This document shows positions 52,591-60,483 of a stretch of DNA of 64,000 nt, in pieces. Each line of letters opens with the position of its first letter. Within the stretch, counting starts at the first letter, position 1. Source of the stretch: DTWD01 sp963662965 (GTDB taxonomy: Bacteria; Acidobacteriota; Vicinamibacteria; Vicinamibacterales; UBA8438); NCBI GenBank assembly GCA_963662965.1, contig OY759970.1, positions 3,410,001-3,474,000 on the forward strand, given 5' to 3'. The notes under the pieces are model-generated. The model saw only the letters and a list, made by a program, of their open reading frames with translations, did no database searches and had not been told where the DNA came from. The translations under genes were made by a program, and so were the position numbers.

Positions 52591-52684
52591 AATCGCACTT
52601 ATGTGGACGCCAAAACTCCAGGGAAAAGCGGAGGTTGCGGCCTGAACGCGGCCTGGCTGCGCTGCAAACAACATTCGGAGAACA

Positions 52685-52984
52685 ATGCCCTTCGAACCCG
52701 GCCAGTCAGGTAATCCACGTGGACGCCCGAGAGGATCGCGGAACAGGTCCGGCCTTGCCGTGCGGGAGTGGGCCACGGGCATCGTGGAAGACCCGAACGT
52801 GCAGGCTCGATTATTGGCCGATGCGCGAACAGGGAAACTCCATCCATCGGTCCTAACGGTGTTGATGACCTACGCCTATGGGCGTCCGAACCCTCGGGAC
52901 GTGCCGGAACCCGAGACGCCCATCACCATCGAGTTGAACATTCCGAAGCCACCGGGCGTGATGCGTACGGACTCGACGGGCTAA
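52685..52984 (+). CDS. DUF5681-type small protein
   Basis: 99 residues: MPFEPGQSGNPRGRPRGSRN, LAVREWATGIVEDPNVQARL, ARTGKLHPSVLTVLMTYAYG, then a divergent tail ending KPPGVMRTDSTG. Close paralogue of 46149; both follow a tmRNA fragment and end in a dispersed repeat. The last residues and the TAA stop come from the repeat (GACTCGACGGGCTAACC). Confidence 0.7.
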   Translation: MPFEPGQSGNPRGRPRGSRNRSGLAVREWATGIVEDPNVQARLLADARTGKLHPSVLTVLMTYAYGRPNPRDVPEPETPITIELNIPKPPGVMRTDSTG

Positions 52985-53180
52985 CCCCAGCACTTTCCCC
53001 GTCGCGGTAGACCCGAGCCGTCCCCGTTGAACCGTTACTTTTGGATCGGGATCCAAAAGTCGGTAACCACCCCGCGCATTGCATCCTCAGTCTGCGAGCG
53101 GGAGGGTGCGTCCTCGCCCTCTACGGGGCACACCCGAGCCGTCCCCGTTGAACCGCCCGCCGTCCCGCGCTAGGCTAGGA
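52964..53180 (+). repeat. Dispersed repeat, copy 13 (long form)
   Basis: Two cores 120 bp apart (53018 and 53138). Contains the palindrome ACTTTTGGATC-GG-GATCCAAAAGT (53037-53060), the GCATCCTC/GAGGGTGC stem, and ends GCGCTAGGCTAGGAC. Confidence 0.85.
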
Positions 53181-53265
53181 CTTGATCCGCGATCCTCTCG
53201 GGCGTCCGTGTGGGTTCCCTGATTGACCGGGTTGGAACGACATTGTTCTCAGAATGTTGTTTGCA
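53178..53265 (-). pseudogene. Inverted 5' fragment of a DUF5681 gene
   Basis: The minus strand reads TGCAAACAACATTC, then ATG and SFQPGQSGNPHGRPRGSR. It is about 85% identical to 52663-52750, including untranslated bases before the ATG, and breaks off after about 20 codons at the repeat end. Confidence 0.8.
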
Positions 53266-53315
53266 ATAACCGTAGGTGTATTTCATTAATTACACACATC
53301 CATTAATCGAAAGAA

Positions 53316-53343
53316 AGCCGACCCCGTTTTGCCGAGGTCGGCT
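53316..53343 (-). terminator. Rho-independent terminator
   Basis: Stem AGCCGACC / GGTCGGCT, loop 12, followed on the minus strand by TTTCTTTCG. It lies about 60 bp after the stop of the minus-strand DPPDGR gene at 53405. Confidence 0.75.
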
Positions 53344-53404
53344 GTGAACTTGTCCCGGTGTGTCCCGCGTTGAGGGCAGCGTCACGCGTTTGAACCTACC
53401 GCGA

Positions 53405-54493
53405 TCACTTCTTCGCGGCTTCTTGGGCAGCCTTCTCTTCGGCCCGCGCTCCAGCCAGCATGAGGGGCATCGAGTAATTCCCTTCGTGACAGGCATACTC
53501 ATAGATGGGCTCCGGGTTCAGCACCATCGGCACCGACGCTGTCCACGGGCTCGTCCAGGTCTCCGGATCGGTCACCGTGAACTCGTAGACGAGCGTCTCG
53601 GCGTCAACACGGGTGAGCCGCTCGACCAGCCGCATGCTCTCAGTCGTGCCTCGCCACCGCCGCTTGGCGGCCAAACTGCGAGTCTCGATCACGAGTGTGT
53701 CGCCCTCCCAGTGGTCCCGCGAGTCCCCCGACCACTGGCGGACTCCCGCGGAGAGACGGGGACGCCCGTCGAGCGGGACGATGCGAGCGGTGTGCACCAT
53801 CTCGGTGACGAGCGCCACGTGGTCCGGCGTCTGGAACAGTTGCACGTTTTGGTTGTAGGCAGCGGGGGTGATAGGCGGTCCGGCGTTGAAGCCCAAGATG
53901 CACCGCACGCCCGAACTGAAGTCCACCCAAGAATCGGCCGGGTGCGCCTCCCGATACTCCCGCCGCGCGTCGGCCCGGCGCTGCCCGGCCGGCGTCATCG
54001 CCGGCATCCTCCCGTTTGGCGGATCCACGATCAGCGACGTGCGCCTGGTCCCGATGGTCCGTGTTCCCCGGTCCATCCAGAAGTTGTTGTAGCCGCCGAC
54101 GCCCCCGCCAGCCTCCGTTCTCCGGGCGCCCTGGTCCCACAGGCGTATGTCCCGGTCAACCGCTTCTTGTTCGAGGTTGGCCGCCTCTTCCTCAGTCAGG
54201 AACTCCTTGTCGCCCAACTCCTCTGGCCGCTGGAGGGGCGTGATGGTGCGGAAGTCCCACACGCCCTGCAGGTCCGGTTGACCCCAGGCCGTCCGGGGCG
54301 GCGTTGATGTGTTCGTTGACTGCGCGGCAACGAACACTGGCACTAGCGCTACGATGGCGATCAGCGTAAACGACGCACCGAGACATCGATGGCTCCTCTC
54401 ACCCTCCTCGCTCTTCCGGCCTCGTCGGTACGCCCATGATGGACCCGCTCGCCACGGCGTGCAAGAACTTCGAGACACGGATGCCGTCCCCAC
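53405..54493 (-). CDS. Secreted DPPDGR-family protein
   Basis: 362 residues, complete. The signal segment FTLIAIVALVPVFVAAQ is preceded by about 40 residues, so a later start is possible. Family blocks: TAWGQPDLQGVWDFRTITPL, LIVDPPNGRMPAMTP, AARIVPLDGRPRLSAG-like block (HTARIVPLDGRPRLSAGVRQ), GDSRDHWEGDTLVIETRS, LVERLTRVDAETLVYEFTVT and YEYACHEGNYSMPLMLAGAR. It is the only intact family member in the right half. Followed by its own terminator at 53316. Confidence 0.8.
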   Translation of the reverse strand: MGTASVSRSSCTPWRAGPSWAYRRGRKSEEGERSHRCLGASFTLIAIVALVPVFVAAQSTNTSTPPRTAWGQPDLQGVWDFRTITPLQRPEELGDKEFLTEEEAANLEQEAVDRDIRLWDQGARRTEAGGGVGGYNNFWMDRGTRTIGTRRTSLIVDPPNGRMPAMTPAGQRRADARREYREAHPADSWVDFSSGVRCILGFNAGPPITPAAYNQNVQLFQTPDHVALVTEMVHTARIVPLDGRPRLSAGVRQWSGDSRDHWEGDTLVIETRSLAAKRRWRGTTESMRLVERLTRVDAETLVYEFTVTDPETWTSPWTASVPMVLNPEPIYEYACHEGNYSMPLMLAGARAEEKAAQEAAKK

Positions 54494-54507
54494 ATGAACG
54501 TCAAGAA

Positions 54508-54567
54508 GTCTAGCCTACTCAGAGGCGGCGGGCGGTTCAACGGGGACGGGGTTACGGCTCACGCTGG
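54508..54567 (-). repeat. Dispersed repeat, copy 14 (minus orientation)
   Basis: Minus strand reads GCGTGAGCCGTAACCCCGTC, CCCGTTGAACCGCCCGCCG, ending GAGTAGGCTAGAC. Confidence 0.8.
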
Positions 54568-54751
54568 TTGGGCAGCGTCCCAAGGGCGAGCGATTCAACG
54601 GCGTTCGAGAGCTTCGCCGGCATGACTGATGAGTTCAGTTAGGAATCGAGAGCAATGGTAGTTGAGGGTTCGGATCGTCATCACGTAACTCTGCCAGCCA
54701 GGGCCTCAACCTGACAATACCTGCCGAGGCTAAGAGGCATCGGCAGGGGAC
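54568..54751. other. Intergenic, nothing recognised
   Basis: No gene or repeat is seen between the inverted repeat copy and the membrane-anchor-like gene. Confidence 0.4.
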
Positions 54752-55288
54752 CTACTGAAACTGTTTCTGCACGACGTCCATGCCGGATCGAAACTCTAGA
54801 GATTCGCTATAGAACCCTGCCGTCGTCAGCTTGATCGTGACCGTGCCCTCGGTGCGATTCTTCCAGTACCACCCGTGAATGCCAGCAAACGGCGCTGCGA
54901 AGCTACCGTGCGCTTCATCCCGGTAGTCCTGCTTGTCGTAGCTCTCGGCGAAACCCTTTGGAGCGCCATCCGGTTCGCTGTGCAGCTCGTAGTGAACGAG
55001 TGCGTCTGATGTCCAGGAAAACAGCAGGGTTCCACCTGGTTCGAGGCGATATTTGTATTCCATGCCTTCGCCCGGTTCGAGCGTGATGTCGATCACTTCC
55101 TGATTGTAGTTCGCCGGCCGAGCGGAAAAGGCTGACAGAGGGACGGCAGGAGCCTCGTAGTCGTTCACTTCCTGCTGACCTGCTGCTGGTCCTGAGGTGA
55201 ACAGAAAAAGCAAAAGAGGTGCCGCAACGAGTCGTCCTCCCCGGCGCGTCGTGGTCGTCTTATTTCGGTGGTAGCGTGTGGGAGGCAT
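54752..55288 (-). CDS. Exported protein of the transmembrane-anchor type
   Basis: 178 residues with signal (APLLLFLFTSGPAAGQQ). The mature part has VIDITLEPGEGMEYKYRLEP, GTLLFSWTSDALVHYELHSE, PDGAPKGFAESYDKQDYRDE, FAGIHGWYWKNRTEGTVTIK and LTTAGFYS. Similar proteins in Proteobacteria are annotated as transmembrane anchor proteins; the beta-sandwich core suggests a membrane-associated binding role. GGAG precedes the start. A small coiled-coil gene lies upstream on the same strand. Confidence 0.65.
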   Translation of the reverse strand: MPPTRYHRNKTTTTRRGGRLVAAPLLLFLFTSGPAAGQQEVNDYEAPAVPLSAFSARPANYNQEVIDITLEPGEGMEYKYRLEPGGTLLFSWTSDALVHYELHSEPDGAPKGFAESYDKQDYRDEAHGSFAAPFAGIHGWYWKNRTEGTVTIKLTTAGFYSESLEFRSGMDVVQKQFQ

Positions 55289-55330
55289 CTCGGTTCTCCA
55301 TGGTTTCCAAAAGTTGATCTGGATTGAGCT

Positions 55331-55534
55331 TCACATCTGTTGATCGGAGAATACGAACCACCTGAGTTCCTCAACCTCAAGCTGGAGCCGAGCCTTCTGC
55401 GCAGCCTCGCTCTTGTCTGTGTAGCATTTCGTTTCAACGGCCACCCGCTTCGTCCGACGGCGGCCAGCGTCGATCAACCGCTCGATTTCCGCCAGCCGTT
55501 TCGCCGCGTCCCGCACGGTCTTCAGGTCGTCCAT
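55331..55534 (-). CDS. Small coiled-coil protein (67 aa)
   Basis: 67 residues: MDDLKTVRDAAKRLAEIERL, a basic patch (RRRTKRVAVETK), and EAAQKARLQLEVEELRWFVF. AGGAGGAG directly before the ATG is a very strong ribosome site, which makes it a likely real gene. Together with the next gene it forms a minus-strand unit between two inverted repeat copies. Function unknown. Confidence 0.6.
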   Translation of the reverse strand: MDDLKTVRDAAKRLAEIERLIDAGRRRTKRVAVETKCYTDKSEAAQKARLQLEVEELRWFVFSDQQM

Positions 55535-55557
55535 TTCTCCTCCTGCACCACGGGGCG

Positions 55558-55665
55558 GGTCTAGACGCCCATCGTACCGCTAGCTGGCAGGCGGGACAAT
55601 GCGCGGCCCGGCGCGCGGTTCAACGGGGACGGCTCGGGTGCGTCCTCTACGCGGTGCATCCGAGC
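55558..55665 (-). repeat. Dispersed repeat, copy 15 (minus orientation)
   Basis: Minus strand: CCGTCCCCGTTGAACCGCGC, GCGCATTGTCCCGCCTGCCA, GCGGTACGATGGGCGTCTAG. The IS5 element begins at its upstream edge. Confidence 0.8.
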
Positions 55666-56719
55666 GGCGTTGGTGCACGAATCCGGTGTGAGGTTTCGAG
55701 GGGGCAGACCAGACTGGATGGATGAAGTCGAGAGTCCCTCCCACGTACAAGACGAAGTACCATGTCCAGAACTGGGCCTTCGATGATCGCGCCTTGGTCC
55801 GTCGAGGCGACATCACCATCTGGTTGTCCCCGGCGGCCATCGCCGCCTGGGAACCGGACGGAGCGGGCACGCGGGGCGCGCAGTGGAAGTACTCGGACCT
55901 CGCGATCGAATCCGTCTTGACGTTGCGGCTTCTCTTCCATCTGCCGCTCCGTCAGGCAGAGGGCTTTCTCACGTCGCTCTTCGGGCTGATGGGACTCGAC
56001 CTTCGGTCGCCTGATCACACGACGCTGTCCCGTCGTGGCCAATACCTGGACCTGACGCTGCGGGGCGTTCCAAGGCGCGCAGACCTTCAGCTCATCATCG
56101 ACAGCACGGGCCTGTCGATTGTCGGCGAGGGTGAATGGGCTGCTGCGAAACATGGAGGCCGTAGCACGCGCGGGTGGAAGAAACTCCATGTGGGGGTCGA
56201 TCAAACCGGCGTGATCGTCGCCGACGCGCTCACGGACGCGACGGTTGATGACGCGACGACGGGTGTCGAGCTGATCGAGGCCGTCAACGACGACATCACG
56301 AGAGTCACCGCGGCCGCGGCCTACGACACGGTCGCCTTCTATGATGCGGCCGGTGCACGGGGCGCGAGTGTCGTGGTTCCGCCGGCCAAGACGGCCAGGG
56401 TGTCCCGACGCAGGCCGCGGTCGAGCGCTCGTGATCGCACGATCAACAAGGTGAAGAGAATCGGCCGGCGACGGTGGAAGAAGACGTCACGCTACCATCA
56501 GCAAGCGCGAGTCGAGAACGCCTTCTTCAGATACAAGTCGATCATCGGCGAGCGTCTTCGAGCCAGGACACCGGGCGGGCGCACGGTCGAAGCGCTGCTC
56601 GCGTGCAACATACTGAATGCGATGACCGATAGGGGCCGCCCAGCTTCTTACGCCATCGGTCGATGAAGCACCGGTGGTTGGGACCGTGGCGTACCGGTTT
56701 CGATTTGTGCACCAACGCC
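55666..56719 (+). mobile_element. IS5-family insertion sequence
   Basis: 1054 bp with inverted ends GGCGTTGGTGCACGAATC and GGCGTTGGTGCACAAATC. No target duplication is recognisable. It is inserted at the edge of a dispersed repeat. Confidence 0.85.
55722..56666 (+). CDS. IS5-family (IS903-like) transposase
   Basis: 314 residues: NWAFDDRALVRRGDITIWLS, LRLLFHLPLRQAEGFLTSLF, PDHTTLSRRGQYL, DDE residues in LIIDSTGLSIVG (Asp), AAAYDTVAFYDA (Asp), RVENAFFRYKSIIGERLRAR (Glu). Complete. Confidence 0.9.
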   Translation: MKSRVPPTYKTKYHVQNWAFDDRALVRRGDITIWLSPAAIAAWEPDGAGTRGAQWKYSDLAIESVLTLRLLFHLPLRQAEGFLTSLFGLMGLDLRSPDHTTLSRRGQYLDLTLRGVPRRADLQLIIDSTGLSIVGEGEWAAAKHGGRSTRGWKKLHVGVDQTGVIVADALTDATVDDATTGVELIEAVNDDITRVTAAAAYDTVAFYDAAGARGASVVVPPAKTARVSRRRPRSSARDRTINKVKRIGRRRWKKTSRYHQQARVENAFFRYKSIIGERLRARTPGGRTVEALLACNILNAMTDRGRPASYAIGR

Positions 56720-57001
56720 GGTCCACTAGCCAATGCCCGCGCGTTGTCACGCGGAAGGATACGCCGCCTTCTTCACCCTACTAATCTACAACTTCCGGTT
56801 ATATCTCGACGTCGCAGCGTAGACGTCACCTGACAGACGGTCGCAACCAGGGTGACTGTCAGATCAAGTGCCAGCTAGTACACCTGAGGCTTTAGAAAGG
56901 GGACTTGATCCGGTATATAAACATGTCACGTCTCGGAGGCACGGCTGCAACCGGACCGCTTGGCCCACCGTCGGCGGGCCATCTCATCAGGAGGGAAGAA
57001 G
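56720..57001. other. Intergenic, nothing recognised
   Basis: Leader of the GYD gene plus IS flank. Only the strong ribosome site at its right end (AGGAGGGAAG) is notable. Confidence 0.4.
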
Positions 57002-57325
57002 ATGCCGCAGTTTCTGTTTCAGGGTTCGTACACCTCGGATGCGTGGGCCGCTCAGGTCAAAGATCCAAAAAACCGAATCGATGTGGTGCGTCCTGCGTTC
57101 GAGGCGATGGGGGGCTCCCTCGATCACGCCTGGCTCTCATTCGGGGAGCATGACATCGTCGGGGTGGCGACGTTTCCCGACAACGTAAGCGCGGCGGCGA
57201 TCAGTATCGCCGTGGCAGCCGGCGGGGCGATTCAGCTCAAGACGACGCCCCTGTTGAGCATGGACGAAGGGCTCGAGGCGACGCAGAAGGCCGCCCAGGT
57301 CGGGTACCGTCCGCCCGGGAGCTAG
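57002..57325 (+). CDS. GYD-domain protein
   Basis: 107 residues: FLFQGSYTSDAWAAQVKDPK, RPAFEAMGGSLDHAWLSFGE, HDIVGVATFPDNVSAAAISI, AVAAGGAIQLKTTPLLSMDE. The GYD domain has a ferredoxin-like alpha-beta fold; its role is unknown. AGGAGGGAAG six bases from the ATG fixes the start. A dispersed repeat begins 67 bp after the stop. Confidence 0.75.
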   Translation: MPQFLFQGSYTSDAWAAQVKDPKNRIDVVRPAFEAMGGSLDHAWLSFGEHDIVGVATFPDNVSAAAISIAVAAGGAIQLKTTPLLSMDEGLEATQKAAQVGYRPPGS

Positions 57326-57392
57326 TGCTCCATATGGGGTGAATCGGGACCATTCGTGGGAGCGCGGCGCCTGGCCAACGCCCGAAACTGGC

Positions 57393-57470
57393 CCGCCGCG
57401 CACCCGCGTGAGCCGTAAGCCCTCGCATTGAACCCCCTGGCAGCCAGCGGTAGGATCGGCGTCTACATCT
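57393..57470 (+). repeat. Dispersed repeat, copy 16
   Basis: GCGCACCCGCGTGAGCCGTA, GCATTGAACCCCCTGGCAGC, GCGGTAGGATCGGCGTCTAC. It lacks the CCGTCCCC segment. Upstream CCCGAAACTGG is shared with copy 17. Confidence 0.8.
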
Positions 57471-57511
57471 GCATTGCTGTGTGTTGAGAGTATCTCCACC
57501 TAGGAGGTGGA

Positions 57512-57841
57512 ATGGCGCAAGGGTTTCGCTTCGTCTGCGGAAAATGTGACCACACCATCGAGGCGTGGGATGACGGGAATCCCTACTACTTCGATGACGA
57601 TGGCAAGAAGAAGTACGCCTACCATCCGAACGACGAGTTACTCAAACGCTGCATCGGTAACGATGCCGAACACCTTTGCCTGTCCTGCGAGAAGGAATTC
57701 ATGGTCGATTTAGAAGCCCCGATCACGGCCTGTCCGAAATGTAAGTCCAGTGAGATCGTGCGCAAGATGGAGTTAGCGGGGAAGTCGTGTCCCTACTGTA
57801 AGGAAGGGGTGTTCCGTTGCGAGTTAGGCGCTATATCGTGA
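57512..57841 (+). CDS. Zinc-ribbon hypothetical protein
   Basis: 109 residues with four CxxC pairs: FVCGKCDHT, LCLSCEKEF, TACPKCKSSE, KSCPYCKEGV, forming two zinc ribbons. The centre is DGNPYYFDDDGKKKYAYHPN. No catalytic motif. Cytoplasmic. AGGAGG nine bases before the ATG gives strong initiation. It is a single-gene unit between two dispersed repeats. Nucleic-acid or protein binding is inference. Confidence 0.7.
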   Translation: MAQGFRFVCGKCDHTIEAWDDGNPYYFDDDGKKKYAYHPNDELLKRCIGNDAEHLCLSCEKEFMVDLEAPITACPKCKSSEIVRKMELAGKSCPYCKEGVFRCELGAIS

Positions 57842-57845
57842 ATGC

Positions 57846-57935
57846 GGCCGCCCGAAACTGGGCTATCGCACACCCCGCGAGCCGTCCAACCCGTCCCTCG
57901 TTGCTCCACCACACCGCCCCGCGCTAGGTTAGACC
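57846..57935 (+). repeat. Dispersed repeat, copy 17 (degraded core)
   Basis: CCCGAAACTGGGCTATCGCA, CCCGCGAGCCGTCCAACCCG, then GCGCTAGGTTAGACC. The core GTTGAAC is changed to GTTGCTC. Confidence 0.7.
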
Positions 57936-58007
57936 TCTCACACAAGAAATGTCAGCCGGATAGGGATGAGGACAGGTATTCGCATCCACCCGAAGGGTTG
58001 GGACGTA

Positions 58008-58781
58008 ATGGAAGACAACCTTGAGTTCGTCGAGTTGAAGTATGCCGCCGCTCGGGCAAGAGCCGCTCGCCGTGTCGAGGAAGCCGCGTTGGGCGAGACC
58101 GTCGGCCTGAACGGCTACACGACCACAGCCGAAGCTCAGACACTATGCGAGCACCTGGGTCTCAAAGCCAGGACCACGCTGCTGGACGTCGGGGCGGGCC
58201 AAGGCTGGCCCGGCTCACACGTCGCCGAGATGACCGGTTGTCGCCTCGTCTCTACCGACATTCCCTGGGAAGCGTTGCTTGTGGCCCAGCTTTGGCGCGA
58301 GACCGCTGTAGTCCAGGCCCGTGGCGGCTCGCTTCCTTTTCGTGGTGACAGCTTCAACGCCATCGTCCACGCCGACGTACTATGTTGAATTACGGACAAG
58401 CTCTCCGTGCTGCGAGAGTGTAACCGGGTCCTCAAGTCCGGGGGGTGCATCGCGGGATACGTCATTCACATCCCGACCGGCCTCACCGAGGCCCAAGAGC
58501 GTCGAGCGGCAGACTTGGGACCATCCGACGTTACGGCCTCGACCTCACCGGAAGTGCTTACTCAGGCCGCCGGACTAACCGTCGTGGTCAAGGAGGACGT
58601 CACGGATGCATTCCGCGCGACATGCGCGGCGCTCGTCGCTGCCCGTAGAGATCTGGAAGACGAGCTGCGCGCCGACGAAGGCGACGACTTCTACGAAGAA
58701 GAACGGCGCAAGAAGAACGCGATGCTGCAGGGGATCGACGAAGGCATTCTCTGCCGGTCTCTGGTCGTGGCGAACAAATAG
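58008..58781 (+). pseudogene. SAM-dependent methyltransferase with one in-frame TGA
   Basis: One frame throughout. Motif I LLDVGAGQGWPGSHVAEMTG, post I CRLVSTDIPWEALLVAQ, motif II region FRGDSFNAIVHADVLC, then TGA at 58386-58388, then ITDKLSVLRECNRVLKSGGC (motif III) and a 110-residue C-terminus ending LVVANK. Homologous enzymes have His or a similar residue after DVLC. A nonsense mutation is the simple reading; UGA read-through cannot be excluded. An earlier Met at 57966 is in frame. Substrate unknown. Confidence 0.7.
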
Positions 58782-58794
58782 AACGAGCGGGTCA

Positions 58795-58873
58795 CTGGGA
58801 CGCCGCGCACCAGCGTGAGCCGTAAACCCCCGCGTTGACCTCCCGGCTAGCCAGCAGTCGGATGGGCGTCCTA
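58795..58873 (+). repeat. Dispersed repeat, copy 18
   Basis: CGCGCACCAGCGTGAGCCGT, CCCGCGTTGACCTCCCGGCT, CAGTCGGATGGGCGTCCTA. Confidence 0.75.
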
Positions 58874-58984
58874 TGGGCGGAAACTCAGGACGCACGGTCA
58901 AGTCAGGACGGCCGACTTCTGGCCGCGCCGAGCGTCCCCAGACTCAGTTCTGCTGTCGACCGAAATTACGTTGTCGATTGAGTC

Positions 58985-59925
58985 CTACTCGGTTCTCGTT
59001 AGGGTTTCGCTCACCTCCCAGAGCCGGACAGCCGCCTCTGGGTCCTGGCTCGCCTGGGTCGACCGGGCCCGGGTGCAGTCGGCGAAATATTCCCCGCTGG
59101 TCTCCTTGAGGCCAGGGTCACAGGCTACGAAGACCGTCGTTCGCGCCCCCCGCTCCGGGGTCAGCATAAAAGGGCGGGCAGCTCTGAACGCAAGACCCCA
59201 CAGGTCCCAGGAGTCTCCGGGGTCAGCATAAAAGGGCGGGCAGCTCTGAACGCAAGACCCCACAGGTCCCAGGAGTCTCCGTCACGGCCGAAGCTGGTGG
59301 CCACCACCCCTGGGTGGAGGCAGTTAGCGGTCACCCCGCTGCCTTCGAGTCGGCGAGAGAGTTCTCGGGTGAAGAGTATGTTGGCCAATTTCGAGAAGGA
59401 GTAGGCTTTGAACCCAGCGTAGCGCTTTTCCGACTGCAGGTCGTCGAAGTTAAGCCCGTTGGGGACCCACTGGTGGGCGCTGGAGGCCACGACCACCACC
59501 CGGGCTGGGGCCGAGCGCCGCAGGAGAGGCTCGAGTAATTGGTTCAGGAGGAAGGGACCGATGTGGTTGGTGCCGAAGGTGGCCTCGATGCCGTCATCGG
59601 TTTCCTGCCTCTTCGAGAGCATGAGCCCGGCGTTATGGACCAGAACATGGAGGGCCTGGACGTTCTCCTCGAATCCGGCAGCGAAGTCCCGGATCGAAGT
59701 GAAGCTGGCCAGGTCGAGTAAGCGCCAGGAAATGGAGCCAGCCCCATTGGCGACTTCCTCACGGATGGAGGCCTCGGCAGCCTCGCCCTTGACCGAATCC
59801 CTGGCGGTGATGACCACCTCGGCTCCTCGCCGGACGAGTTCGATGGCGGCCGCCTTGCCGATCCCTGCGTTGCCCCCGGTGAGGAGGACCGTCTTGCCAG
59901 CGATATCCCAGGTCTCGTCAGCCAT
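58985..59925 (-). pseudogene. Short-chain dehydrogenase with duplicated, frameshifted 3' end
   Basis: SDR oxidoreductase: cofactor loop VLLTGGNAGIGKAAAIELVR, HVLVHNAGLM, catalytic Ser in VVVVASSAHQW and YSFSKLAN, whose Tyr-x-x-x-Lys (Y-S-F-S-K) is intact. Through about residue 225 the gene is normal. A perfect 62-bp tandem duplication then shifts the frame, giving an abnormal end and stop at 59161. Removing one copy restores the natural end ERGARTTVFVACDPGLKETS and a stop at 58985. The catalytic core is unaffected, so partial activity is possible. Start at 59925 (MADETWDIAG). Confidence 0.75.
59157..59280. repeat. Perfect 62-bp tandem duplication
   Basis: 59157-59218 and 59219-59280 are identical (unit starts GGGGTCAGCATAAAAGGGCG). 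As 62 is not a multiple of 3 it shifts the SDR frame. Confidence 0.95.
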
Positions 59926-60019
59926 CGCGGTATGATACTGACCTCGGCGGCTAATGCTTGCCATATCAAGGGCCTATCGGCAGGGCCGCTCCAGTCTTTT
60001 CCATAACTTGGTCCGCGAG

Positions 60020-60210
60020 TGGGACGCCGCGCACCCGCGCTAACCTCCGTCCCCGTTGAACCGCTAATTTTGTAGAGGGCTACAAAAGTCGGTAGCCACC
60101 CCCGCACTGCACCCTCTGCCTGCGAGCGGGAGGGTGCGTCCTCGTCCTCTACGCGGTGTATCCAAGCCGTCCCCGTTGAACCGCCAGCCTGGCCGCGGTA
60201 GGCTAGCGGT
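60020..60210 (+). repeat. Dispersed repeat, copy 19 (long form)
   Basis: GGGACGCCGCGCACCCGCGC, core at ~60048, palindrome TTTTGTAG-AGGG-CTACAAAA (60068-60087), stem GCACCCTC/GAGGGTGC, second core at ~60167, end GCGGTAGGCTAGCGG. Confidence 0.85.
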
Positions 60211-60483
60211 GTTCGGTGCGAAGTAACAGATGAACGATAACCAGCGCGGGAGGGCAGCGGAACAGCAACGAGGACTGTTCGGCAATGATGACAAACTACG
60301 AGATCGCCGCCGCCATTGTTCCCATCGAAGAAGGACAAGCAATCCAGATCACTGGAACAAGCCTCAAACCTGGACCGTTGCAGTCAGGTAGGTTTGCCCC
60401 GTCTGCAGGACACAACGAGGTGCAGATGCCCTCGATCTCAGGTGATCGAACAGGATTTCACAACACTGAAAGGAAGGAATCCG

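Noticed and set aside
59544..60338. Minus-strand ORF across the long repeat
   Set aside because: Translates repeat DNA (peptides such as GGSTGTAW recur at other copies) and the SDR gene in the wrong frame.
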